Origin: Paramecium sonneborni
Lineage: Eukaryota; Ciliophora; Oligohymenophorea; Peniculida; Parameciidae
Assembly: GCA_905182985.1 (NCBI GenBank)
Contig: CAJJDN010000064.1
Span: 127,895 to 191,894 of the forward strand
Direction of reading: 5' to 3'
DNA length: 64,000 nt
Shown here: positions 10,579 through 20,875 of the stretch, one piece after another
How the letters are laid out: each line of letters opens with the position of its first letter
Position numbering within the stretch: the stretch's first letter is position 1
The notes under the pieces: generated by a model
What the model saw: only the letters and a program-made list of their open reading frames with translations
Databases searched by the model: none
What the model was told of the DNA's origin: nothing
Made by a program: the position numbers and the translations under genes

Positions 10579-11466
10579 ATGAATGAAAACTGGACAACAA
10601 AGAAAGTAGATAAATATGTTTTTATTAATAAAACATTAAGGCAAGGTGCTTTATGATACAGTATATAGAAGCTTTCTACAAGAAAATGAAATAAAACAAG
10701 TAGCTATGAAAACGATAAAGAGACTATCTCAAACATCCCAAAAATGATAGAATTAATAAAGAGAGAAATATCTATTCTTGAAAATATTAACCATCCAAAT
10801 ATAGTAAGATTATTTGATGTAGCAAGAATATACTATTACTTGAATATGTTTCTTGAACATTATGCTGATGATGATCTCATATAATAAATTTATTTTAGAT
10901 CCTGCCTATCTATCAAGACTTGGTTCACCTCTTTATATGACACTTTAAATATTGGAAGCTTAACCTTTTACAGCAAAATGTGATGTTTGGTCTGTTGGAT
11001 TAATGTTTTATGAACTTTTTTGTGGTTGAACACCATGGGCTGTATTAAATTTAGCCTTTTAAATTCCTACACAAACCTTTTAGATCATAAAAGTTAAGGA
11101 ACTAATAACATTGATATTAAGAGTTTAATAAAAGATTGAATTTCTTTGGAAGGAATTTTTGAAGATCAAACAATAAAGATAGATGAAGGAACAATTAAAG
11201 AAATATATTAAAAGATAAACGTATTGAATTCTTATGATATATTATTTTGTAGATGAAATAGCTAAATCAATTAGTTAAAATAAACTATATATTTATTAAA
11301 ATATAGTTGTTGTTGGATGCTCGGCCAAGAATCTAATTAATACACTAAAAAATTCAAATCAATATATCTTAGATGCTTCATAAGAAATTAGATGATAAAT
11401 TGATAAAGAAATTTGGGGTAGATTCTTAGCATCTAAAATATTTAATTATCAATAACTTTATTTCAG
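10579..11466 (+). pseudogene. decayed ULK/ATG1-like protein kinase, copy 1 (cut by gap)
   Basis: Kinase-like pieces in several frames: KVDKYVFINKTLRQGAL then TGA at the glycine loop, VAMKTIKRL (the VAIK lysine), REISILENINHPNIVRLFDV, and after a jump GSPLYMTLQILEAQPFTAKC, DVWSVGLMFYELF. The region with the HRD and DFG motifs is missing. Frames change repeatedly and TGA codons interrupt, and short introns cannot repair all of it. The GSPLYMAPQIL-type activation end is typical of ULK/ATG1 kinases. The copy ends at the N at 11467. Confidence 0.8.
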
Positions 11467-11544
11467 NTATAATAAGATGAAGTGTGATAATAAAATTATA
11501 TATAAAAATTAATAATGATAAATATTAAATAAGGAATTAAAAAT

Positions 11545-11551
11545 AAAAAAA
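11545..11551 (-). terminator. RNA polymerase III terminator (T7 run), copy 2
   Basis: Same seven-T run as in copy 1, just 3' of the second tRNA-Leu copy. Confidence 0.75.
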
Positions 11552-11552
11552 T

Positions 11553-11636
11553 TGCCTGCTGTCGGATTCGAACCGACGCGGAGTAGGCTCCAGCAGATCT
11601 TAAGTCTGCCCCCTTAACCAGCTCGGGCAAACAGGC
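11553..11636 (-). tRNA. tRNA-Leu, anticodon UAA (copy 2)
   Basis: Identical to the tRNA at 10426-10509, carried by the direct repeat. Probably the same genomic locus counted twice because of the assembly join. Confidence 0.9.
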
Positions 11637-11705
11637 TGTGATACTTATTTTAATAACATATATGTATATAATTATCTCGAATATAATTTTATAATATTTG
11701 TAAAA

Positions 11706-12940
11706 ATGAATGAAAACTGGACAACAAAGAAAGTAGATAAATATGTTTTTATTAATAAAACATTAAGGCAAGGTGCTTTATGATACAGTATATAGAAGCT
11801 TTCTACAAGAAAATGAAATAAAACAAGTAGCTATGAAAACGATAAAGAGACTATCTCAAACATCCCAAAAATGATAGAATTAATAAAGAGAGAAATATCT
11901 ATTCTTGAAAATATTAACCATCCAAATATAGTAAGATTATTTGATGTAGCAAGAATATACTATTACTTGAATATGTTTCTTGAACATTATGCTGATGATG
12001 ATCTCATATAATAAATTTATTTTAGATCCTGCCTATCTATCAAGACTTGGTTCACCTCTTTATATGACACTTTAAATATTGGAAGCTTAACCTTTTACAG
12101 CAAAATGTGATGTTTGGTCTGTTGGATTAATGTTTTATGAACTTTTTTGTGGTTGAACACCATGGGCTGTATTAAATTTAGCCTTTTAAATTCCTACACA
12201 AACCTTTTAGATCATAAAAGTTAAGGAACTAATAACATTGATATTAAGAGTTTAATAAAAGATTGAATTTCTTTGGAAGGAATTTTTGAAGATCAAACAA
12301 TAAAGATAGATGAAGGAACAATTAAAGAAATATATTAAAAGATAAACGTATTGAATTCTTATGATATATTATTTTGTAGATGAAATAGCTAAATCAATTA
12401 GTTAAAATAAACTATATATTTATTAAAATATAGTTGTTGTTGGATGCTCGGCCAAGAATCTAATTAATACACTAAAAAATTCAAATCAATATATCTTAGA
12501 TGCTTCATAAGAAATTAGATGATAAATTGATAAAGAAATTTGGGGTAGATTCTTAGCATCTAAAATATTTAATTATCAATAACTTTATTTCAGAATACTA
12601 AAAATTAACATAACTAATTTTAATGGTTTTGAAAGTTTAGTTTAATATATTTTCTGAAATCTGAAGAAATGCAATCAAGTTCATTAAGAAGAATTATAAA
12701 ATTGAAAAGCCTCTACTTAAACTACAAGTTTGATCAAATATTTTTTATGAGTAATAATTTTGAAGCTAATGACACTTTTCATATGTTATATCGAGATGTA
12801 ATTGTAGAAAACTTATAAATTTTTAAAAATTTAAATGGCAAAGAAAAAGAAGCTAATTTGCTCATTGTTTAGAAAATTTAAACCCTTCAAAAATTTAAGA
12901 GAAGCTTAATAAGAATGGAATAAAATGAATTAAAAGATAT
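11706..12940 (+). pseudogene. decayed ULK/ATG1-like protein kinase, copy 2 with 3' part
   Basis: Second copy of the kinase relic, continuing past the repeat. The tail keeps a recognisable frame for about 60 codons (VDEIAKSISQNKLYIYQN, then VVVGCSAKNLINTL), as in the C-terminal region of Paramecium ULK-like kinases (family recollection), but it is broken by TGA in EIR-TGA-QIDKEIWG and after QYIF. No open frame spans the region. It ends near the convergent kinesin gene. Loss of the HRD/DFG segment means no kinase activity is expected. Confidence 0.75.
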
Positions 12941-12992
12941 TATAAGAAATAAACATTTATTCATAAGGATTTATTATAGATAAATACGTTTA

Positions 12993-15279
12993 TCATTTGT
13001 GCATTTTTTCTTATTTTCTTGCCTTTTACAATTATGTAACCTTATTCTTTGCTCTAATATAAGCTAAAGCATCTTAATCAACATCATCTTATTCTGAAGG
13101 ATCATTAATTGAATATTCTTCTTCTTTTTAATTTACAAGTGGATTATTAATGTCTTATAAAGTCAATCCATACTTTTTTAGGAAATGTTCTTCAAATTTT
13201 TAAACCAAACTTGCTTTTGACTAAAGAGTATAGGTAAAATTCATACTTGATTAATGTTTGAATCAATGTCCATTATTTCAATTTTTAATTGTCTTATATT
13301 TTCTTAATTCTATTTTAATTATTTTTTTAATTCTTTTAATTCTTTTAAAGTAGTATATTCTTCCTCATCAATAATTCCTTAAGCTATTTCCTAAATAATT
13401 GATTTACTTTGATACCTCTTAATTTTTATTTGTTTATTTTTATGCAATCGTAGCTTTCCTTAATTCAATCTAAGTTTTTAATGTATTTGAAATTTCTGAT
13501 TAAGATAAAATATTATCTTTCTTTTCTTTTAATTGATTCTAAAAAATAGTAATTAAATTTTACTATGTTTTCTAATATTTATTAATTAATTTAAGAACCT
13601 TCTTTATTTTTAAAATCAGCAAATGCTTATTATTTATCAACATTCACTATCCTCTTTTCAATAGTTTATTCCTTATTAGCTTCTGTAATCTAACTTTCTT
13701 TTCTAACTTCTTATTAAGCCTTTTCATCTACTTATTTAAATTCATCTTTAGGAATATTCACTAAATTTTCAATATTTGTAGTAGGTTTAGCATCTTTTCT
13801 TGCCTTTCCTAAACCAAAACCATATTTATTTTCTTCCATCCCTACACTATCAACTGGTTTAACCTAATCACTCTTTTTCTTTGAAACATCAGGTTCCTTC
13901 TCTGTTCTTGGAATGTAATTTTTATTTTCCAAATCTTTAACTAAATTCCTATATAAATTTCTAAATTAAAAAAATAATTCTTTCACTTATCTTAAAGAAT
14001 CTATATCTATATCTTCAAGTTCTCCATTTAAAAATTATTAAGCAATTTATTATTACTTATATTATTATTCAGGAGTATATGGTTCATATTATATTCTACC
14101 TCTATTAGCTAATGTATCATGCATTGCTAATTCTTGCCTTAAATCTTTTATTTCTTTTTCATATTTTTTTATCAAAACCTAAGGATCTAAATTAACTCTA
14201 ATTGATGATTCATTAGTAACTTTCATCATTCTTTATGCGAATTTCAAAGTAGATATAGTTTCTTCTAATTAATTCTTCTCTGGCCATATATTAGCTATCA
14301 TAACAGTTTTGCTATTGCCTCCAATTGAATCTTTGAGAAGATTAGTCAATTTGCTTTATCTATAAGGAATATGATCCCTTTATTTTTCAGATAATGCAAC
14401 AACTACTTATTCTAAGAATGAAAGTGACTTGTTTATAAATTAAGCTTCCAATAAAGTTCTTCCTTCTGATCCAGTTTTTTTGGTTCTTTCTGAACCTGCC
14501 AAGTCCACTAGGTTCAATTTACTAATAATGACTTTCTCAGCAGATTCAACTCTAGATCTAATTTCTAAATGAACAGTAAAAACACAATGAGATCTAGATG
14601 ATGCTTTATTAAGTTTATGTTCACTAATAGTTCTATTAGTTTCTCCTTCAAACAATTAAGCAATTGCATCTTCTTCAGTTTGACATTTTTTAATAGTTAA
14701 TCCTTTAACTTATACGTAACCATTGTTATCTTCTTGTATAGCCAGACCAGTGCTAAAGTAAATGGATATTAGATTTACTTCTAATCTCCTCCTGCCAATA
14801 AATCATACATCATTTCATTATAAATTTCTAAATATGAAACTCCTACAGTGATCTATTATTCATATCTGGCTTCTATTTCTTGAAATAGTAAACTTATGCA
14901 TCTCGGCATCATTCCTCTATATTTATAATCAATTTATGATCCCATCATAGTAAATGTTTTTCCAGCTCCTGTTTATCCATAAGCCATAATAGTTCCAGAA
15001 TACCCACCTAAAGCACTATGTATTAATTCTTTGCCACATATGTCAAATACAACCTCTTAACTTGCATTTTAAAGAACTTTATCAAAAGTAAACCCCCAAT
15101 CCTCTTATTAATGATTAACAAATCCTTTCATATGTTAAATCAATATATTTACCTTGATCAGCAGACTTTGGTATATTTATAGCAATATGTCCTGTATTTT
15201 CATTTATATTGATATTTTTATATGCAAATTCTACTGTTGGTCTTGTACGCACTATGACTTTAATCGGAGTTTTAACCAT
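12993..15279 (-). CDS. KIF9: kinesin-9 family motor protein
   Basis: 718-residue N-terminal motor kinesin. The P-loop GQTGAGKT is at residues 92-99. NKASSRSHCVFT is switch I and LVDLAGSER is switch II. The match to kinesin-9 is detailed: EFAYKN near the start, NHQQEDWGFTFDKVLQNASQ, KYRGMMPR, VSYLEIYNEMMYDLL and LFEGETNR. Kinesin-9 works in axonemes, on the central pair and in ciliary beating. A long charged coiled-coil tail follows, ending ARKQEKMHK. Introns: 13221-13246, 13391-13415, 13539-13563, 14753-14778 and 15125-15152; the spliced frame is exactly 719 codons. The start at 15279 gives the family's usual short N terminus. Human KIF9 is about 790 residues, so it is slightly short. Confidence 0.93.
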
Positions 15280-15299
15280 TTTTATTATAAATTATATAT

Positions 15300-16254
15300 A
15301 TTAAAGTATAAAGTCTAAATTGGTAAATAATTAATAAACTAATAAGAGACTATATAAAATCCTCATTTTCTTCGATCATCCATATTTATATCATACCCTC
15401 ATCAGCTTCTATTCTTGCTAATAAATAGTACCAAGTTAAATCATAAACTTCACATCTAATATTCTCCCTGATAAAACTATAATCTTTTATTTATTCAATT
15501 TATTAAAGCCTCAGAATGAATATCTTTATTGAATTTTCTATACTGTTTATTTACCTACTTTTAAATAATCCCCTAAGATATTTTAATATCAATTTGTAAT
15601 TAATAAATTCTTTTTAAAGACGAAATCGTTAAGTTTATATAGGGCATCTTTAAGATTTTTAAATTTAATTATCTATTTTTATGATTTTCTTATATTAAAC
15701 ATTTTGACTTTTGTATCATTTGATCCTATAGCAAAATATTCTTTTTCCCTTTAAATAAATCAGATATAATTCAGTTTCACAACTTAACTTGTTAATTATT
15801 TACATTGTAAATTTTTTATCATTTGAACAAATTATAAATAAACTTGGATCTTAAGGATACTAACACACAACTTCTATTTCATTTTAATAAAAATTAAATA
15901 AGTTTATTAATAACCTCTAATTTTTGATTTATATGTTTAATTCTTACAATGCTAGTTTATAAAAATCAAATTATTTTAATCTAAATATTTATTTACTTAT
16001 TTTATCAAATTTAGAACTTCTTACTCTTAAATTACCTATTAATTTGTTTTATATTTCTAGTAAAATATAAAGTCCCTCATTAAAATTTTATTTTTTTATT
16101 TTTTCATTGCAATAATTTAAAAATTCCCTAATGTCATTCTTTGGAATTTGGGGTTATTAATACAATATAGATCACATAAAAAACATTATTATAAACTTAT
16201 TGATTTACTTTTTTCGATCATCACTTTCTAACTACTATGTTATTCACATGTCAT
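15300..16254 (-). pseudogene. decayed WD40-repeat protein of the Paramecium Cys-rich/WD40 type
   Basis: Coding traces in changing frames: MTCEQHSSQKVMIEK at the start with a CFLCDLYC cysteine cluster, NEIEVVCQYPQDPSLFIICS, then FAIGSNDTKVKMFNIRKSQK, and a last WD-like unit ending EGMIQIWMIEENED. I know from the family that Paramecium has many WD40 proteins with a Cys-rich N terminus, and this fits a shortened, frameshifted member. One shift is at the TTTCCCTTT-like run near 15744-15752. I could not restore a continuous frame with short introns, so I call it a relic. It could be a functional gene if the sequence contains errors. Confidence 0.5.
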
Positions 16255-16457
16255 ATCTTTCAATACATTAAAATTCTTTGAATGAAAATTTATAAAATAA
16301 AATAATTTATTAAAAAAATACTAGTAAAAGATTTTATATTTCATGGATAAAAATAAAAATATATACATATTTAGATAATAATTAGATACTCATTTTTTAG
16401 TAAACAGAATTCTTTTTTTAGTAGAAATAACATTATAATTTATTTAAAAAAAATTAC

Positions 16458-17280
16458 TCATATAAAATAAGAAATAGAATGAATAATTAATTCACTATTA
16501 CGATAAAATTCAAAGTTCCATAAGTAATATATAGGAATTAGAATTTTACTTAAAGTACCAAAAAACAGAATATAACATCTTAAATCAATCTTACTTGATA
16601 AATATAGAAAAACTATTATAATTATAAATGAAGCTTGAGAAAGCCTTAATACTTTAGAATAATTTTTGGAGAATATCATATTACATTAATAGCTTATAAA
16701 AATATTAAGCAAAACCATTAAGATTTCTAAGAAATAGTATGAGCATCTGCTTTCTTATGTGCAAATTATAATTTATATCTAAATAAATAAGGATTAGAAG
16801 TTTATTAGTTATTATTTTATTTTAATGTTGATTATTTCATTGAATTTTAGAATGCAAATAATTTTATTTTTGAGCTTCTCTTCTTCTTAAAATTTATTTA
16901 ACAAATGTTTATACTCACACAATTCATAAATTTTATCTAATTTCTATATCATTTTCAAATCAATTTATTTTATCATTATGAGTTTGCTTATTAATCTTCT
17001 TTTTTTTAAAAATATGAAAATTTTTATGAGATTTAACAATTGTTTATTTGGTTATTGAATAATTTCTAATCAATATTAATTAGGATAAATAATTACAGGT
17101 TAGTTTTAGATTCTTACTTTTGTTTTTTTTAGATTTGGTTATCATTAAACTTTCTTTTTAATTTTCTTATTGTTTTCATATATATTAGCAATTACCAATT
17201 TTATATTTTAAATGAATTTGTAACTTTTCAGTATATTTTATTAACTTCTCTTCTAAATGATTAGTTTGTTGATTAATCAT
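16458..17280 (-). CDS. unknown membrane protein with coiled-coil N-terminal half
   Basis: Not recognised. Two introns (17066-17096, 31 nt; 17166-17195, 30 nt) join three exons into exactly 254 codons. The N-terminal half is Lys/Gln/Glu-rich and probably coiled coil (HLEEKLIKYTEKLQ; KLDKIYELCEYKHLLNKFQE). The C-terminal half has at least three hydrophobic segments (EILMVLLNIFISY, SFIIIIVFLYLSS, CYILFFGTLSKILIPIYYL), so it should sit in a membrane with the N terminus in the cytoplasm. The upstream frame closes with TGA before any earlier ATG, so the start at 17280 is firm. No homologue comes to mind; a fast-evolving, species-restricted protein is possible. Confidence 0.6.
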
Positions 17281-17444
17281 TAATCCAAATATTTTAAGTT
17301 ATTAGTATTAAGAAATAATTATATAAGTCTAAATTATTGATGTTTGATATTTATTAGATCATGATTTATATAACTATATAAAAAAACTAGAAATTTTGAA
17401 TACATTGAATAAGTACCAATTTATATACTAAAAATTAAATTATA

Positions 17445-17840
17445 ATGTAGAAATCAATTGTTGGTCCTAAATTACTGCTCTAACTAAATATAAGAGTAGG
17501 ACCAGATGATGATATTGTCCCTGATGAATCGTTTTCATAAGTTTTAAATTAAACTGAGTTGATTAAAGAATAATTAAGGTATGATGTAAAAGGAAGGCAG
17601 ATTACATAAGGCAAAAATTACTCAATAGAATTTGATAATTGTGTTACAGTTTGTGTTTACGATCCAAATGATGAAGTCTTATAAATAAAAGAAACTCTTT
17701 CTCAACTTTCAAATCTTGATATGATGAAAGTTAACTTTAGAAACTAACATTAAAATAACAATAAATAATAATAAACTGACTAATAATTAAAGTCAATTTT
17801 GAAAAGAAAAAACTCACAACATGTAAATGCCTAGAAATGA
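17445..17840 (+). CDS. small unknown protein with C-terminal SILK motif
   Basis: 131-residue acidic-to-basic protein in one exon. It has no recognised domain. VKGRQITQGKNYSIEFDN and NCVTVCVYDPNDEV suggest a small beta-rich fold. Near the C terminus it holds MMKVNFRN (a KVNF match to the PP1 RVxF motif) and then LKSILKRKNS (a SILK motif with a basic Ser site that resembles a PKA target). It is the second short protein in this window with both docking-motif types, here in the reverse order. The motif meaning is inference; the frame (132 codons, ending TGA 17838-17840) is well supported by composition. Confidence 0.55.
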
Positions 17841-18114
17841 GGATGAAAATTTTGATTTTATTTTACAATTTTGATGCTATTTGTGTTTAATGTTTAACTA
17901 ATTATTTTTCAAGAAGAAAAATATTGAATTTAAAAATTGAAAATTTTTGTTTATTTTTATTTTGTTTTGTAAAGTCTAATAAATCCCAATATTTAATTAG
18001 AGTGTAGACAACTAATTTAAATATAAGAAATAAAAAAATTATTAGATTTTAGAAATGGCATAATTTGATTCAATTTATATGTCATATTAAACAAATGGTT
18101 AATAAAAATAAATA

Positions 18115-19005
18115 TCACTATTTAATTAAAAGTTTTTATAGATGAGGTGCTAATTACTATGCTGTGTATTGATTACTTTTAAACCAGTCATCTTACATAG
18201 CTTCTTCAATTGTGTATCTCTCTTTAGGATCAGCACACAATAATTTTTAAATATAGTTCCTAAATCCTATATCTGGATTTTTAGTTTCAAATATTTTCCA
18301 AAATTTATCCCATTCTTGATTTTTGATATAATTCCAAAATTTATCTTACTTTTATGGATGAGTACTAAGAAATGGTCGATATCCCATAAATAATACAAAA
18401 AAAAGTACTCCTAAAGAAAACATTTCACATTTTTTTGCATCATAATTTTCATTTATTAATAACTCAGGTGCTGTATAACCTTCACTTCCACCTCTTAATT
18501 TAGTATTTGGAGAGTTAGCCACTATAGCAAATCCAAAATCACAAATTTTTATTATGAAATCTCTTGATATTAATGCATTTTCTGGTTTAATGTCACCATG
18601 TACTATATTCATAGAATGTAAATATTTAATAGCACTCATAATTTGATTTACAATTGATTTAACTATTCTTATATCTATTCTTATGTCTCTTTGATCTATT
18701 AATTTTCCTAAATGACCAAATGGCATATATTCAATTAAAATGCAACTACCATCAAGAGAGTTTGCATAAAATTTTACAATGTGATCATGATTTAAATGAT
18801 ATAAGAGTCTGATTTCTTATTAAAAATTAAATTTGTGTTGTAAATCCTTAAAGCTTGTTAATTTTAATGCATATTCATTTCTATCTTATTTATTAATCAC
18901 TTTGTAAACAACAGAATCAAATCCTTTTCCTATTATTTCTTTATTGTTAAATTCAAAGTTTTAAGAGAACATCTATAAATCAAAAGAAAATGGTGTCTTT
19001 TACAT
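18115..19005 (-). CDS. Ser/Thr protein kinase with HGD catalytic loop
   Basis: 296 residues, no intron, essentially a bare kinase domain. IGKGFDSVVY is the glycine loop, EYALKL carries the ATP lysine (about 48), and QQEIRLLYHLNHDHIVKFY is helix C. The catalytic loop reads IVHGDIKPEN, keeping D, K and N but with Gly instead of the usual Arg before D. Then ICDFGFA (Mg binding) and GYTAPELL (APE). It ends with a domain-closing KERYTIEEAM. HGD kinases are typically not activation-loop regulated (family knowledge on non-RD kinases). It resembles CAMK/PLK-like ciliate kinases. It diverges from the F-box-like gene with 28 bp between start codons. Confidence 0.88.
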
Positions 19006-19033
19006 TTTTATTATATTTATATTATATAATTAT

Positions 19034-19726
19034 ATGTTTTTAAGAAGAGATTCTTCATTACATATTCTATATTTTTTAACTCCCCAAGAATAAGGTCAAT
19101 TACGATTAGTATGTTCATTTTGGGATCAATTATTTAAAAAGGCTTATAAATTAATCTTAAAAACATGGCTAAATTTTATAGAAAGAATCGATGAGCAAAT
19201 TTAAAATTTTGAATAATAAAAATGCTAACTCTTAGAATCAAATTCTAATCATAAATAATCTTTTTTTGAACATAATAAACTCAATGAAAAGGATCTTTAA
19301 ACTATTAGAAAACAGATTCTAAATGAAGATTTAGAATAAAATTGTCTTCAAACTATAAAAATGTTATGTGGATATTTAAATAATGGTTATTTAGAAGATA
19401 AGTTTAATGATGAGCAATTTGTTTGTTTATAATATTTAAAACATCCAAATGTTTTAAAATGGGCTTTGAAATTAGAAGAAGATTTTGAGAATATATCAGA
19501 AGAATAAATAAAGATTTTGAAAAAATGCAATTAAATAGAAGAGAATAGAGTTTAAGAAGAATCATTTGCCATCCAAAGATGCTTAAAATACTTATAAAAT
19601 CTAAATGAATTACTTAATTCTTCTTATTATGTATATCATCGAAAACTTAAACAATTATATATAGTGAAACGAAATAGTGAATCTCATCTTAAAACTTTTG
19701 AACTATTGATAAGTAAAATTCTTTGA
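19034..19726 (+). CDS. F-box-like protein
   Basis: 230 residues in one exon. The first 40 residues (SLHILYFLTPQEQGQLRLVC then SFWDQLFKKA) follow the F-box pattern: a hydrophobic helix, L..L....Q..L..VC..W...F. F-boxes bind Skp1 and recruit substrates to SCF ubiquitin ligases. The remainder is helical and charged (ALKLEEDFENISEEQIKILK; RCLKYLQNLNELLNSS) without a recognised substrate-binding repeat. The start lies 28 bp from the divergent kinase start. An alternative reading as a plain helical protein cannot be excluded. Confidence 0.6.
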
Positions 19727-19773
19727 ATTATAATTTAATAATCATATTTTTATAATAAATCTAGTTAATATTT

Positions 19774-20611
19774 ATGTATATGCATATAAATGAAATGGAT
19801 TTAATATTGCCATCTACTAAAACAGATGGAGCTTTATGGTTAGGTAATATAAAGGCTGCTTAAAATATTTTAAATCTGAGTAAAGAAAACATTTGTACTG
19901 TAATTACTGTAGCAAGCAATATTAATGTAAACTATCCAAAACATTAAAAAATTATTCATAAAGTATATTGATCAATAACAAAAGGTTTTTAGAGTTCATG
20001 ATAAAGAAAATGTTAGTATTTAAGAACTAATAGAAATGACAAATGAAGAAATTGAAGAAGCAATGAAAATTGGATCTGTTTTAGTACATTGTATGGCAGG
20101 TATTTCCAGATCAGCTACTTGTGTAATTGCTTATTTAATGTATCAAAATAAATGGACATTTGAGAAAACACTTAAATTTGTTAAATCTAAAAGACCCTGT
20201 GTTAATCCAAATGAAGGATTTAAAAATTAACTGATTACATATTCGAATGAAATTTAAAAGAAATTTTTACCTAAATAAACTTAATAAATTGAAAATCCAT
20301 TAGCAAAATTAAGAAGAAAATTACATTAATCACCAGAAGAATTGATATAAAATACTTAATTAGCAAGATCTCCTAAACATTAAATTAAGGTATTGACTAA
20401 ATAATCTACTGAAGAAGAAAAACAACAATATAGATAATAATTAACTTAAAAATTATTTATAAATACATTTTCTACAACTGATAGAAGTCGATAATAGTTA
20501 AAAACAATGCATATTAATAAATCATCTAATATTAAAGGATGTATTAGTATGTACAAATAAGTTGAAGAATAATAAAATATTATTGGATTCTTATCCGACC
20601 GATTAAATTGA
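19774..20611 (+). CDS. dual-specificity protein phosphatase
   Basis: 271-residue Cys-based phosphatase. The signature HCMAGISRS (residues 98-106) is the DUSP HCxxGxxRS loop; the general-acid Asp lies in VFRVHDKEN. The domain runs from LWLGNIKAAQNIL to FVKSKRPCVNPNEGF, the usual 130-140 residues. A 22-nt intron at 19963-19984 (ending AAAAG) joins HQKIIHK to VFRVHDK; without it the frame meets TGA. The Gln/Lys-rich C-terminal tail of about 120 residues has no domain. The start could be the Met at 19774, 19780 or 19789. It follows the F-box-like gene and precedes the RING protein, all on the + strand. Confidence 0.9.
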
Positions 20612-20875
20612 TGGAAATACTGATTCTAAATTTCAATTATATCAATATATATATAAATTTAATACTACTTTTAATTAATTGTCAAAAATATAAAAATAAC
20701 TTTCATATTTATAAAAAGTGTGTATGATTTGTGTTTGTAAAATTCTAAAAATATATATATAAATAGTTTAGTAAAGTTTTTTTAGATCAGATGGATGAGA
20801 ATGGTTAAATATATAATTAACAGAAATTTTAATGAAGTAATAATTCCGCTAATTAATTATTTTAACAGTTAATTG

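Larger units (their letters stand above)
10341..11466. repeat. 1,126-bp direct repeat, copy 1
   Basis: The block starting TATAATAAGATGAAG recurs with an offset of 1,127 bases. I found no difference on comparison. It holds tRNA-Leu and most of a kinase relic. The two copies are separated only by a single N at 11467, which points to two overlapping contig ends joined without merging. Confidence 0.95.
11468..12593. repeat. 1,126-bp direct repeat, copy 2
   Basis: Same 1,126 bases as 10341-11466, beginning immediately after the single N. Unique sequence resumes at 12594 and continues the kinase relic smoothly, so this copy is the one joined to the downstream sequence, and copy 1 is joined to the upstream sequence. 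Confidence 0.95.

Noticed and set aside
10341..12593. Biological tandem duplication of the tRNA-Leu locus
   Set aside because: The copies appear identical and meet exactly at a single N, so an assembly join is more likely; kept as a finding, not as two genes.
18056..18180. ATG-initiated + strand frame starting MAQFDSIYMSYQ
   Set aside because: Lies opposite the 3' end of the kinase gene and continues into its antisense strand.
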